From NCBI GenBank assembly GCA_021018815.1, contig JAITYX010000021.1:7159001-7223000 (forward strand): a stretch of 64,000 nt of DNA. The letters run 5' to 3'. A program made the position numbers and the translations under genes. Source of the DNA: Talinum fruticosum (taxonomy: Eukaryota > Streptophyta > Magnoliopsida > Caryophyllales > Talinaceae). Positions 26,034 through 38,580 of this stretch are shown here, one piece after another (within the stretch, counting starts at the first letter, position 1; the number at the start of each line of letters is the position of its first letter). The notes below the pieces were generated by a model that was not told where the DNA came from, searched no databases, and worked only from the letters and a program-made list of their open reading frames with translations.

Positions 26034-27514
26034 CATACACGATTTCAACGATTTGGAGCAAAACTCAATTATTTAATAGAAAAGATTAAAAAAGATTAAG
26101 TCTTAAACTTCGGCTTCATGTTAAAAATCGTTCATTTTGTCACCATTTATTCCATGATAACAATTCATTAAACTTTTAGGACTTAGGTTTCTATATAATT
26201 TTAGAAGCATAACTCGTATCCAAATTCGATATAATTTTAGAAGTACTTAAGTTTCTTCAAGAGCGTCTCAAAAACACGAGAAAAGGGATATTAGCTAAAA
26301 ATTACCAAAGTTTAACCAATTTAACTTTGGATTGAGAGATATTTTTCAGAAAATTATTTTTTTCTTCTATCAAATAATAAAAAATACAAGGATGTGTTTG
26401 GTTGAAAGGAAAGTTATTTTTTTAGAAAATAATTTTTTAAAAAAACGGATATCATTATTATTTTCGTGTGCTTTGTGGATACTGGTGGAAAATTACCATC
26501 CTCTTTTATGTTACAATTTCATAACCATTCTTCTTACCTCTCCATCAATTATAACACCCTAACTTTTGGATGAACTACTTATTAGACCAAATAAAATTTA
26601 TAAATATTTAGTACTATGCCAAATGTCTAAAGAGACACGTAATGCATCTATTTTCAATAAAATAAAAATAAACTTTATCATTTATTCAAACAATTATTGA
26701 AATAGTTGGAGCTACAGTTTTCATATAAAATTTATAATATAACTAATCCAAATAAAAAATAAAATTAGATAAGTATTTCGATAATCTAATATTGTCCCTA
26801 TACATTCACACTTTACCTAAAAATAATAAAACATTTAAAAAGCGAGAATAAAAACTCTAAGTACAATGTGCCCAATAATGGAAATAACAATTTTGTAAAA
26901 TTTATTTTATTTGAAAATAACATAAGAAAACACTTAAACTTCATATGCTTCAATAATGAATGATGATTCCCTTTAAAAGGAAAAATTAGCGATGAGTTTA
27001 TGAGCGTGCATACCGAAGTGATCACTCCAACAATGAAAATTAATAATAATTAGTATGGACATTCTTTGTCACAAAAATAATTGAAAACAATTGCGGTTAT
27101 GCACACACACTTTGATTAAAGACGATAATTTCGATGAATAAAATTGACATGCATTGTACCTTACTATTTGTACTTGGCGAAATAATCTCTACGTAACTTT
27201 AATAAACTATACGAACAATAAAATTTCACTCAACATGATTTAGAGAAAGGAGCAGAGAAAGTGCATATGAGAAGAAAAGATGAGTGAGTGTTTTGCCTAA
27301 TATTTCGGAATATTTCTAAAGAAAATTAGGGATTACAAATTCAATTGTTCGGGGTGTTTAAAGGTCTCGATTAGAGTAATAATTAAATTGTATGCATTAT
27401 GATGCCATTATTCCCCCACTTAAGAATATTGACCTTTGTTTTCCTTCCATGCGTAAATCATTTACCATGCGCTAAATTCCCGATTACCATGTGCCAAAAT
27501 TACATTAATCATAT
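26034..27514. other. Intergenic, no gene seen
   Basis: AT-rich DNA with only short chance frames. Confidence 0.4.
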
Positions 27515-27559
<45 letters not shown>

Positions 27560-27605
27560 TATTATTATTATTATTATTTTATTTTATTTTATTTTATTTT
27601 ATTTT
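27515..27605. repeat. Compound microsatellite (AAT)n-(ATT)n-(ATTTT)n
   Basis: About 14 AAT units run straight into about 6 ATT units, which are their reverse complement, and then about five ATTTT units. The first two blocks can fold back on each other as a hairpin. Confidence 0.95.
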
Positions 27606-29100
27606 AAAAAATTTGGGTTGTTATATCAATACTCTCTATTCTCTAGCCCTTCTTCTCTCTGCATCGGATCTCCGATAGGCTCGGGGTATAGAGAGAAACA
27701 AGTAAAGATGGTGGCATGAAAGGTGAAGGTGGAAATTGGCCTATAAACAATGTCGAGTTTGAGGGGAAGAAGCGAAGGAATGCTTGAGGTGACGACGTGA
27801 AGTTTGAGGGGGCATATTCCCCATCCCCGTCCCCGCTTGGCACCACGTCCCCGCCCCCACCGGGGCCCCTGCTCCTCGGCTGGCCCCGAACAAGGATTTT
27901 TCCCTCGTCGTTGTTTTTCATGGAAAAGTTTCAATTCTCACCCCTTTTCCCTTCTCCTTAAAAAATTTCAATCATTATACCGATCATAACACCCAATTGA
28001 ATCAATGATTCTAGGAAATTGTAGAGAGAATTCCGGATAACGAGTCACAATAACTTTCCAGATTAAGTAGAAATAAAATTAAATCAAGATTCAAATCAAA
28101 CATTTAATGGTTTACAACAAGCCAATAACAATGATAATGAAAGATTTTAGGTTTAAAGTAGAATTGAAACCCTTATAAATAAATGACGATTCACCGTTGT
28201 CCGATGTTTGCTCTCGACGGATATGAAATTTAGCAACTCACCCGAATCAATGGCTCCAATGGTCGGTTGAAGGATATGGACATTTGGATGGGCCAAAGTT
28301 CTTGGGAGGTTTCGGACTTGGGAATTTCTTCAGAGAGAGAATGAGAAAAATAGAACAAGGTCGTGTCGGTGAAAGGTTCTAGGTAGGATGACAACCATGC
28401 CAGCAAGAGGTTTTGGGTGGTACGACTACCGTGCGGTGAGAAGAGTGTTACGGGTGGGACAACAATAATGACATATGAGAAGAGTGTTCGAGGGAACAGT
28501 GAGGGAAGGGAGAGAGGAAGGAATTTTGTTACAAAAGATATTATGACCACCACTAGGGAGGAGAAGGTTAGGGTTTTTTTTCTTTTTTTGAGGTCTATTC
28601 TAACACTTGTTGTTTAGTTATGTGCCAAATCACCGATAGTTGAAGTTGCATGACATGTTTCCTCTTGTTACTAATAACTATAATTGTCAACCACTTATTT
28701 GCAATGAAGTACTAATACTTTATTTTATGAGTTAAACACACTTCAATGATTTATTTATTTAATCATTGAATGAAAGCAAATGTAGTTAGGTGGTATACAA
28801 AAACAAATGCCCTACAAATCGGAATAAGAGGCACCTTTTTTTTTTTTTTTTTTTGGCAAATGAGGGACAAAACCTTTAAAAGATATATAAATTATTATTG
28901 TAAAATTATTGATATCCTTTACCTAAAAAATAAAATTATTAACCTTCAAAAACCAAAAAGTAAAACTTTCATGATTGCAAGAAGCATTAATCAATCATAC
29001 ATTATCATCTTAATAATTCTTTTAGAGGTTTTTTTAACAATTTTTTAAATTGGAACTCTTTACAGCTGCTAATCCTACAGCTAATCCCACCGTCGGCTCA
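27606..29100. other. Intergenic, possible repeat debris
   Basis: A C/G-rich patch (about 27800-27900, CCCCATCCCCGTCCCC-like) sits beside AT-rich DNA. No protein or element end could be assigned. The last 200 bases are likely promoter/5' flank of the next gene. Confidence 0.35.
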
Positions 29101-29123
29101 AGCTTAAGACCTACTGAACAACC

Positions 29124-29230
29124 ATGGCAGATGGAGGAGAAAGTAGAACGAAGGAGAGTAGAGTAGGCGGACGGCGGCGGCGGAGAAGGTTTGTTCCTGG
29201 AATTCGAGAGGGTAGTCTTCCGCCATTAAG
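29124..29230 (+). CDS. Possible first coding exon of an unrecognised gene
   Basis: ATG 29124 sits in a very good plant start context (AACCATGGC) and opens an exon MADGGESRTKESRVGG followed by six arginines and FVPGIREGSLPPL, up to a donor-like AAG/GTATTA at 29230. I do not recognise the protein. The exon end is phase 2, whereas the next clear exon (31802) begins in phase 0, so at least one further exon or a different donor is needed. It could be the start of the exon chain described next, and possibly of the PLATZ gene. Confidence 0.35.
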
Positions 29231-31801
29231 GTATTATAACAACGTTACAATAGTAAATAGTCAAGTGAACTGCGACTCCGCTCTTCGATTTGAATTGGCG
29301 AAACCCAAATTTAAAATGTTCAAATCGCCCGCAGATTCGAACATAGGGCATTTCTGATGGGCAATGTCTGAATTTCTCTGAAGACCCGAGTTTCTGAACA
29401 ACGGAGGGTTGAGTGATATCTGAATTCTATCATATTTCCTCTTATCTCTAATCTTGGTATCAGTGACTACGAACCTATTAGTCTTCTGGGTTGTACCTAT
29501 AATTTTTCATCTATCGTTCTGGGTCACAGTTTGGATGGTGTTCTCAACTTTGCTTCTCGAAGTGATTTTAACTGTGGTTGTCAAATTTTGGGTTAATGTC
29601 CTTATTGATAATGAAATTTCTGCTTGTGGAACTTGATATGTCATGGTTACTATGAAAACAAATGGGTTTTGAGACAATGTGGATTGCTTGGATTTCATAT
29701 ATGCAGCCTAGCCTTCTTGTGTTGTTGTGAATGATGACTCTCTTACCCATTTTTGAGGGCTTCTAGAGGTTTGGGAGAAGACAGCCCTGTTATCCTATTC
29801 TTTTTCTAGTTTGAGCAACATGTTCTTAAACTTTTCACCTGGTCTCAGGAATTGAAGTGGGCAGATCTCTGGATAAGATGGAATCCACATTTCGCCTTTG
29901 GTTTTCTAGTGCTATCATATCTATTGGGACAATAAGGAAGACTAAACTCTTGCTGTATGTTGCATACTCTTATGTTTAAAGCCAGTTCTGGGGTTGAAAA
30001 GTATCCTTTCTGAAAGTTTAGTATTTTCCATTGGTAACTTGACCAATATCTGATCTTTGTCTGGTATCGTGGCTGTTGGGGCTATACTAATAACTTGTCT
30101 AGGAGGTTGACAATCTGAAGACCTTAAAGGAGGGAGGAAGGAGGGTGAAGTTACCAGCAGGGCCTCTCAAGCATCTGAAATCAAGATTGTTGTCCTCTAA
30201 AAGGACCTTTTTTTCCCCCAGCTGTGGGTGGGGGTTGGGGTGGGGAGGAAGGGGGCTGTTATTAGTCTATATTTTTACTCAAGCTACCAAGCATGCCATC
30301 TACCTTCTTTGAGGAGTATCATCCAGCACCCTAACTTCCTCTTTCTTTTGGTCTGCCTATTTCTGTAGCTTGCAAGCTGGAGGCTATCCAGAAGGAGATT
30401 GTTAGTCTTCTGAGTTGATTCAGGTAACATCCAATTACACGACATAGTATTAAGTAAACCTATGTTGGAAGGTTGGGTACTGAATACCTTTCTCTTTTAA
30501 TGTGGTTATTCTCAACAAGTGGTTGTGGAGGTTGCTAAAGGAAAAGGCTAAGTTTTCAGGTGAATCAATTCAAGGATTGATGATCATGGGTAGTCGCCAG
30601 CATGCCCAAGGAGTACCTATGGAGCGGCCATAACTAGTGCTTGGCAGGTATATTGTGATATTGGCTTCCTTGGTAACATTTGAATGGGTTGATGGTTTGT
30701 GAATTACTTTTTCGCTTGATAGGTGGTCTGACATTGTTTTTTTTTTTTTGTGATTTTCTTCCTCCTTCTTTGTGTTCTTCTGAAGAAATAAAGATGTTAT
30801 ATTTTCTGATGATTACATGCAGCTGCATTTTTGCTTTTGTTTGTGAAGCCTACACTGATGATGCTGATCTTGAAGATTTCTTCTGCAAGATTAGTTTTGA
30901 AATAGGCTGCAATAGAGACTACTTTTCATCTTTTGCATTATGACATTGTTAGTTCCTCCTGGTATTGACCACAATGTGTTCCCCTGGATTACAATATTGC
31001 TAAGCTTGAACTCTTTTCCTGTGATTCTTGGGGGGTGGGGGAGGGAATTGTCAAGGGCAAAGGGTTTAGGATGTTCCTTATACTATTTTTTGGTGGTTTA
31101 GTCAGAAATAATTAAAAGGGTTTTCATAGAGAACACGTAATTCGGGATAAGCTAATGAAAATTTGGCAGTTTTTGAAGTGTAAGGACTTCTATTTTCCCT
31201 GGCATGATGTTTCGTTTATTCTAGATAGTACCTTTTATCTAGGTTGCAATTAGTAGAATGTATTCTGGGTGTCCTCTTCTTTCACTTTATATTGTATATT
31301 TGTGGATATAGATATCCTCTTACACATGGAAAAAGGGGTTACAAAGCAAGAATACAGTGAGATTACAAAGAGACAACTTTTACGAAGCCCAAAACAACTC
31401 TGGTTTCTCAAAGATGATTGTTCAGAAGTGAGACCAAACACTTTACGATTTCTTCAGAATAGTATTTTAACCTGCTTTCAAGAAGCAAAATTAGTTTCCA
31501 GGAGCTAGCCTGAACAGGCTCAGGTTTTAGTACTGACTAGGGTCTAGAGAAGCATAGTCTAGACTGAAGAATTTTCTTCTTGTAGCCTGGAAATAGGCCA
31601 AGGGGCAAAATCATGCTAAACGTATTATACTATTTTACTGATGCTTTAAGAAAATCACTTTTGGCTGTAACTTCTACTAAACTTGATTTACTCATTATCA
31701 CCTTGTAGTTGATCATTTCAGAAGCTTGTTGGATGAATTCACTAACTTGAAATGGCTTAGACTAAGTAGTTAATTATGTTCTTACCCTTTTCTTTCCCCA
31801 G

Positions 31802-34800
31802 GAAATTATCATTGCAGCAAGCTTGTTTTATGTTATGAAGTCAAGACTCAAGAACATAGAGTTGATGGATGAGAAGACATGGAAAGAAAAATTGAAGAAG
31901 GTAGTTTAAAATTCTTTTAAATGTTTGGCTGTCAATTGTTCAGGTTTTGCACATTTTTTAAAGGATTTTGGCAAGAAATACTGGTGGGATATTGATTGGG
32001 ACCGGCGGGGGGAAGGGGTGATAGTCCAAGCTGTCAAAGCTGACATATATGAAGAAAGATATATTGTAGGCTTTGTTTCCAAAGTTGGATTATCTCAATC
32101 ATTAAAAATTGGAATGCATGCAATGTCGAGTTGAGTTTGAAGTACTTGCCATCTAGGATGAGCCCTAGAGAGGGGGAGAAAAACTCTTTGTTGACACAAG
32201 CAAGCAAAAAGGTGTTGCTAACATAATTACCAGGATCTTAATCACTCGAATAGTTGATCATAAGTGCAAATCACTATGTAATTACACTGGTTTTGTCTGG
32301 CATTGCTTTCTGAACTGAAATCATGATGGGTCTTGTGGAATAGGAAAGCAAATATTAGGATTTTGAGCATTTTGTTGACTACAGTTGTAGTTGTTATCAT
32401 AAATTGGGTTGTGATCTTCCCTTAACTTCATCGTGGAAACCTCATTACACCTTTCTTTCTGTCAACGAAGAGAGAGTGAGACTGCATGCACTCAAGGGAA
32501 GCCTTCCGTCCTCAGCCAAGGTTATGCATCCATGTTCCATCTCTTGTTGGGTTGATAGGTTTTGTTTTTCTTTTTCTTTTCTGTTTTTCAGGGGTGAGGG
32601 GGTTGTTAATGATGCCCCTCCAAGCCTAGTCAATGGAGGGCACACATTAGGACTTAGGAGTTAAGGCCGGTGCAGGGAGCTGTTGAGACTCACACCACCT
32701 AGTGGTTGTGCTACATGAGAATTAAACCCCTCCCTAACCTTGAGCTTGGGGGAGTGGTTCGGCTTGATTCTCAATTGGTGCTTATATGTAATTATATGTA
32801 AAAACAACATTAATAATCATCCAAGCAAATATAGAAGTGAAATCTAGATTGTGTGCACTGAAATGATCGGGTATATATAGAAGGCATCCTATTCTTTCAA
32901 TAGATCAATCAGATGAGAAACTTTAGCATTCCCACTTGAAATCAAACTAGCTTATTCTATGTAGTTCACTTCAAAACACCTTGTGTGTGTGTGTTTGTTT
33001 TTTTTTTTTGGGGGGGATAAAGGAAAGGCCAGTTTCATGGTCAGTGAGATTTATCTTTCTGATGAAGATACTAATAGGAAAGCCTCGGAGGGTGAAGGTT
33101 TAATATAGAATTAGAATTTTCGTCCCAGCTGAAATTTATTGCTGTACATCGTGTGGATCTTCAAAAGTTGAAGTGTGTCACTTCTTTATGTTTATTCACT
33201 TTGTAATATATGAGGGAACTTAGAAGTTAGAACTCTTGATTGCCCGCTACTTTGTAGAAAAAGAAGTTGAGGATAGTTTAGTGAGACATTTTGCTTTAGT
33301 ACACAGTCCGCTATAGTTTGAGCTGGAAAACTTTTTAGAGAGGTGACTTCATCTGAGAACATCTATAAACCCCCCTGAGGGGGAGGAAAAATATAAAGAG
33401 ATAGAGAATGAAATTAGTTAGAATTTTTTTCAGAAGAGTTAAACCTTCTCAAATTTGATCTTTTCCAATATGTATGCCACTCCATGTGTCAGATTTTTAG
33501 ACTGCATCATTTCCTTAGTGAATGTGACATTGAAGCTGCTATTTGCAGAGATAGGAGGACCTATTGTTCTTATTATTGGATTAATATATAAGCATCTCTT
33601 TCCCAATAAAAGCCACATTAATAGTCTCATTTTTCAAAATACTAACTATTCTCTAATTTTATGAGAGTATCTTAAAGTATTTCTTGGTTAGAACTTTAAA
33701 GTATGCTGCATTCTTTTCTCATGGATTTGCACTCTTTGACTCCAGGTGAAACTATGACCCTTGTGAGCCGTTTAGGACTGGGGTTTGGGGATTTCAAATG
33801 TGCGCTACCTTACCCGGTTGTAGTTGCCCTTACAACTGCATTGAAGACAGGTTGTTATGTTAGATGTAGATATGAAAGGCGTAGATTGGCTACTACTTTA
33901 CAACAAAACAAACAAAGGGAATTTATTGAAACTTTGCTCAGTCTTCTACTAAGAAGCACTGCACTCTTCACGACTTCACATATCTGTATCTGACATGTAT
34001 CAGACACCGACACAGTCTTGGACACTCTCAAACGCAAGCCGAATGTATGGCTGGTGTTAGGATTAAACCTGAATCACGAAATCATACACATAACAAGAGA
34101 AAGAACGACAACCAAATATAACATGGAAAACCCCTCCACATTAAGGGGAAAAACCATGGCCCAACAAAATTATCGCATCCACTATAATAGAAAAGGTAAG
34201 ACTATAACCAGGTACACTTGTAAGACTACTCCTCTCATTCTCATTTGGCGATTTTTTGAGTCAACCTTCACTCTCTGAATCTATCTACCCTCTCTCTCTA
34301 ATAGGGGTTTGGGTCAAGAGGATCCCCACCCACACTCTCACCTCAGGGATTTGGGATACCTTCAATCAAAACTTCAAAAATATTTTTATATAGTCTTCCA
34401 CAACCTGGGGCATGAATTACCCCTTTATTAGATTACTACCTTGCGGCAAGTTGGTTTTTTACCGACTAATCGATGCCATCAAAATAATTCTAGGATTCTA
34501 ATTAATGAATCTAGAAGCATTTGGAAAGCCTTTCTCATCAAGATCTCAACTCATGGCCAATTACTTTCAATCAAAGTCCACCGTGGATTAGCAAGCTTGC
34601 ATCTTTTTCTTTCTTTCTTCTATCTTTCTATTTCTTTTTTGTTCTTTTCCTAAATAAATTAACAAAACCAAATTCAACATCATTTTGGGTTGGGTCAATC
34701 CAATAGTTGTGCACAAAGAGATAGTGTTTTTAAAGCAATTTGTTATTGTTCTCATCCAATCACGACCTCTCCAAGGCTGAAAAATAAAGAAAATTATAAC

Positions 34801-37800
34801 ACATGCGTTGTAGAATGTATATTTTCTAATCACCGTGTGTCCACGAGGAATGTTATATCCCATTTTTAGAAAACTCACATGTCTGCGTGTTGCTATTGTG
34901 TCACGTATCTGTGTCCGTGCTTCTTGGGTCCTTTATAATTCAAAGTTGAAAAAATAATCCAAAATTAAAAATAAATAAATAAATTTGTGGCCTAATGGCT
35001 GCTGCAGCTATTAGGAAAGTAGATGAGACACAGAATTCACATTTATTTTTTGTGGAAGTAAATCAAACGTAAATTATGGTAATCTCTACTGAGGAGATTT
35101 CTGATACCACTTCAATAAATGTACATGGTTCCTTCAACCCAAATTATTTGATTTAAGTTCTTACTTCCTTCAACATTTGCATTAAAGATTTCTTAGTAAT
35201 GTAGTTAATGACTGTTCTTTTTCACATTTCAGATAGTAAGCAGATTTGAAAATTTAAATTAACATGGAAATATCTTGATATTGACACGAGGTTTGGCACT
35301 TACGTTACTATGGGGGAAAAGGCGACGGCCTTGGAGAGAACCCAATAGCATTAAACGTCTCATTAATATTTATCTTGTCGTATACTGAAAAAGTTCTCTA
35401 AACCTTTTACCAATCATGTGTCGCAGAATGTCATGCTACTTCATGCAATGCTAAATGTATTTGAAATCCTTCACGATATCAATGAGTTTTACTCCTTGAT
35501 TTCACCACATCGTGAAGCTTGCTCAGATTGCCTACCTATTTTGTTAAGGTCTGGTCATTTGGGCATTGAATAATCAGGTATCAATTCATGATCTAAACTC
35601 GCTAAACTTTCAGTTTCCCTGCTGCTAAACTATCTACCTTCCATTTCTTCTCTCTTTTGAAGGGAATTACTTGGGAATATCTAATTGTTTTAACGAGTAG
35701 ATGGAAGGTGCTTCGTCCTCGAAAAGTCTTGAGGTATGAGATATTAAAACTTTGCTTATGATATTTTCTGTAAAATTTCCTAGTTTCTGAAATTTCTCTC
35801 ACCAAAAATTGTGTTAGATCAAGTTCTTGGATGGTTCTCTTTGATCAGCAATGACTTGTTATACTATGAAGAACTTCACCTTGACAAGAACATGATGTGA
35901 GAATTTGAAAGTGTGTAATAAACTAATTATATGGAAGAGAGGCTTGATGCTTTAGGAACAATCTCCATGTAGGAAAATCATGATTTCGAAATGAATGAAT
36001 TTTAATTTATGGTTATGATAGCATGATCTCATTCATTTGAAAATCCTTGAATGTGTTGTTAATCAATTGAAGTTATGCTGATGATATGATTCAATATGTG
36101 TATCCTTCTGAATCTTGATTAGGTGGCTTTTATTTCTACAGTAAGTTTGATAAATTGTTCAATTTGGTATGCTTTGCTGTAGTTGAAAGAGCAGATACGT
36201 GATGGTTTTACTAGATTATCTGCCTTTACAAGATATTGATAATCTGCTGTTGTTATAGTCTCCACTCTGCATCAACACCCTCCCCCCAAAAAAAAAAGGC
36301 AAAAAGGAAAAGAATGAGAGAAGGAAAAAAAGCTCTTTGACTGGCTCAACAACACTTTGCCAAATGTCTGTAGGAGAACCAATGCAATCACAAGTTTGAA
36401 CTGATAGTTGCAGTCTGCAGTATGTCGAAAGGCCTATGATAGGTTTTATATTGTTCTGTCTCTCTTTTTTTGATAGATATATTGTTCTCTAATATGACCA
36501 CTCTTGTGAATGGCTTTTGAGCAATCGGGCATGAAGTGTGGATGCTGCATAGGCTCTTCCTTTGCCTTGCGTAGTAATCCAAGACAAGGTTTGCTAACAC
36601 TCGAACTCAACCTCTTGGTTAGATGGTTCTGATTCTGATACATGTTAGAGAACCAACTGAACCAACAGGTTATGGGCAAGATAGGTTTTAAGTTGTACTT
36701 TAATATGCATTTCTGGACACATACGGATGCGGACCCTCTTTGTTTGTGCACGTGTGCGTGTATATAGACTATAAAGTATGGAGTGGTAGTCTTGAGTCTT
36801 GAATGTGTTCATGATGCACTAGGATTTGGTTACTTTCGAACCCCAACCTAGCGGACCATATATTCTTCTTAAATTTGGTCTTGTGTGGCCATTAATTGAA
36901 GCATATCCCACATTCTCTTATTTGTTATGTATGTTATTAAACTGAATATGAGAAAGCGTGGGCTCTGATGCGTAAGCTTCTTATAGCTCACCCCTAGAAT
37001 TCGTGTACCATTACCCAACTTATAGATAGATGAATGAAGCCATGCCTTTGTGTGCAATTCTAGTCCATGCATACACTATGTTTACTGTGCATTTTGGCTT
37101 TCTGCACATGTTTACATATTCAAGCCAATGTACTGCATGGATCTCATAAATCGCATTCTTGCACATACCTCCTTCCCTTCAACTCATCTGACCTATTCTG
37201 TTCTTTATAATCACTGGAGTAGAATGTTTAAAATCCATAATTCCTAGTCAGCATTTGAGAAAAAGGAAGAAATAAAAAGAGTTTATTTCCTAAGAGTTTG
37301 TCCAGTAACTAAAATATCTAGAATGAATGTCTTTCCTAGGAGACTTCAGAGTTCAGACATTAAACTAAGCCAAGACAATGCCACAGAGTCTTGCCTAGTC
37401 AAGCATGATAGAATAAAATATGCACAGATACCCTTGAATTGCTTAAAAGGCTGTTTCGGTTGGATCCTAGATTTGAAAAATGTTTACTGCCTGTTACTAG
37501 ACAGCAAAAGCACCCACTCCAGACATTAAATTGAGTTACTGACAGCTTTAATATGGTCCATGAATAGCCTATGGCTAATGTTGCAACCACTGGTTCTTGA
37601 ATTGTTGAGGCTTGAGGTGTAGTACGTTGTTGTGTCCTTTAAGCTCGTGAGTTAATAATGCTTGATGCCGACAAATATCATATATACACAATTCACAACT
37701 CCCTGATAAAGGAAGCTTTTAGTATGGCTAATTTTTGACCCCTTTCATGCCTAGTAACATAAAGTGCTTTAGAGAAACTATTAGATCTATAGGATTTGGA

Positions 37801-38330
37801 GCTTTTCACAGTGTCAAAGTTGTGAAATGGCCGAAAATGAGGCTGAGATTTATGCTTGCACTATCTACACTGTGCAGCCCACTCTCAATACATTATGTGG
37901 GGACCACAATGCAATGTCCTAGCGCATTGGCTGCAGGTCCTAATAGTTTCTGGTGCTTTGCTGCCAGTAATAATCGATGTTAGCAGTAGTAATCAAGTTT
38001 GGTTTATCTTGAAACGCCAATTATTTGATCTGTAATAGCTTATAAATTTGGAGTTTCTTTCCCCTTCCATCTTTAATATGTATTATCTGTTGATTCTTCT
38101 CAGGTTAGTACCAAAATTGTATTGAAAGTAGCTCAGGCTCCCCAGCCCCAGAAAGAGCATCCGGCAAAACTTTGCACGCAGGTGATACATCTTCCCATCT
38201 CTGGCCATGTCAAAGGTTGCGTTTCTTATATCACTAACAAGTGCTGTCTGTTATACAGCAACTTGCTCAGGCTTTGGAGGCCCTGGAAGATTCTGATGAT
38301 CCTGAGGAATACTTGAAACAGTTCACACAG
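31802..38330 (+). CDS. Three phase-0 exons of an unrecognised gene upstream of PLATZ
   Basis: Exons 31802-31900, 38104-38181 and 38259-38330 are each open, bounded by AG and GT, and an exact multiple of three (33, 26 and 24 codons). They encode EIIIAASLFYVMKSRLKNIE... (acid/base rich, KTWKEKLKK end), VSTKIVLKVAQAPQPQKEH..., and QLAQALEALEDSDDPEEYLK plus QFTQ. I do not recognise the family. All three join in frame with each other and with the PLATZ exon beginning at 38581, also phase 0. They may therefore be an N-terminal part of the same protein, or the end of a separate gene. The 6.2 kb gap between the first and second exon holds no other exon I can support, and a solo-LTR-like insertion. 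Confidence 0.5.
34053..34800 (-). mobile_element. Solo-LTR-like copia fragment in the intron
   Basis: Read on the minus strand, the stretch carries a promoter-like CTATATAAAAATA (near 34390) and ends GATTCAGGTTTAATCCTAACA at 34053. That combination of TATA box and CTAACA end is typical of copia LTRs. No coding region accompanies it. The outer end is uncertain. The 8 bases GAATGTAT occur on both sides (about 34041 and 34816) and could be a target duplication or chance. Confidence 0.4.
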
Positions 38331-38580
38331 GTGAGGCCTCTCATATTGAATATAGCATTGCATAGAACATTGCATGATGCAAGGTATGAATTTATAACAG
38401 ATAAATACGATTTGTACAATCATTCAGTTCAAACAGAAAATAACGAAATCTAAATAGTAATCCAGAAGGCATTATGATATTTCCTTTGAAATGTTGTATG
38501 CTAATTATCGATTTAGTACTGCCAGACATCCAAACTTTGCAAGGATGTGTATATTTTCACTAATCATGCAAATTTTTTAG

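Noticed and set aside
27399..27719. Open frame of about 106 codons with a long isoleucine run
   Set aside because: It is simply the AAT/ATT microsatellite translated; no protein features on either side.
27626..28553. Several overlapping frames of 60-107 codons on both strands
   Set aside because: Compositionally biased (Arg/Gly/Pro from C/G-rich repeats), no recognisable domain, no splice context.
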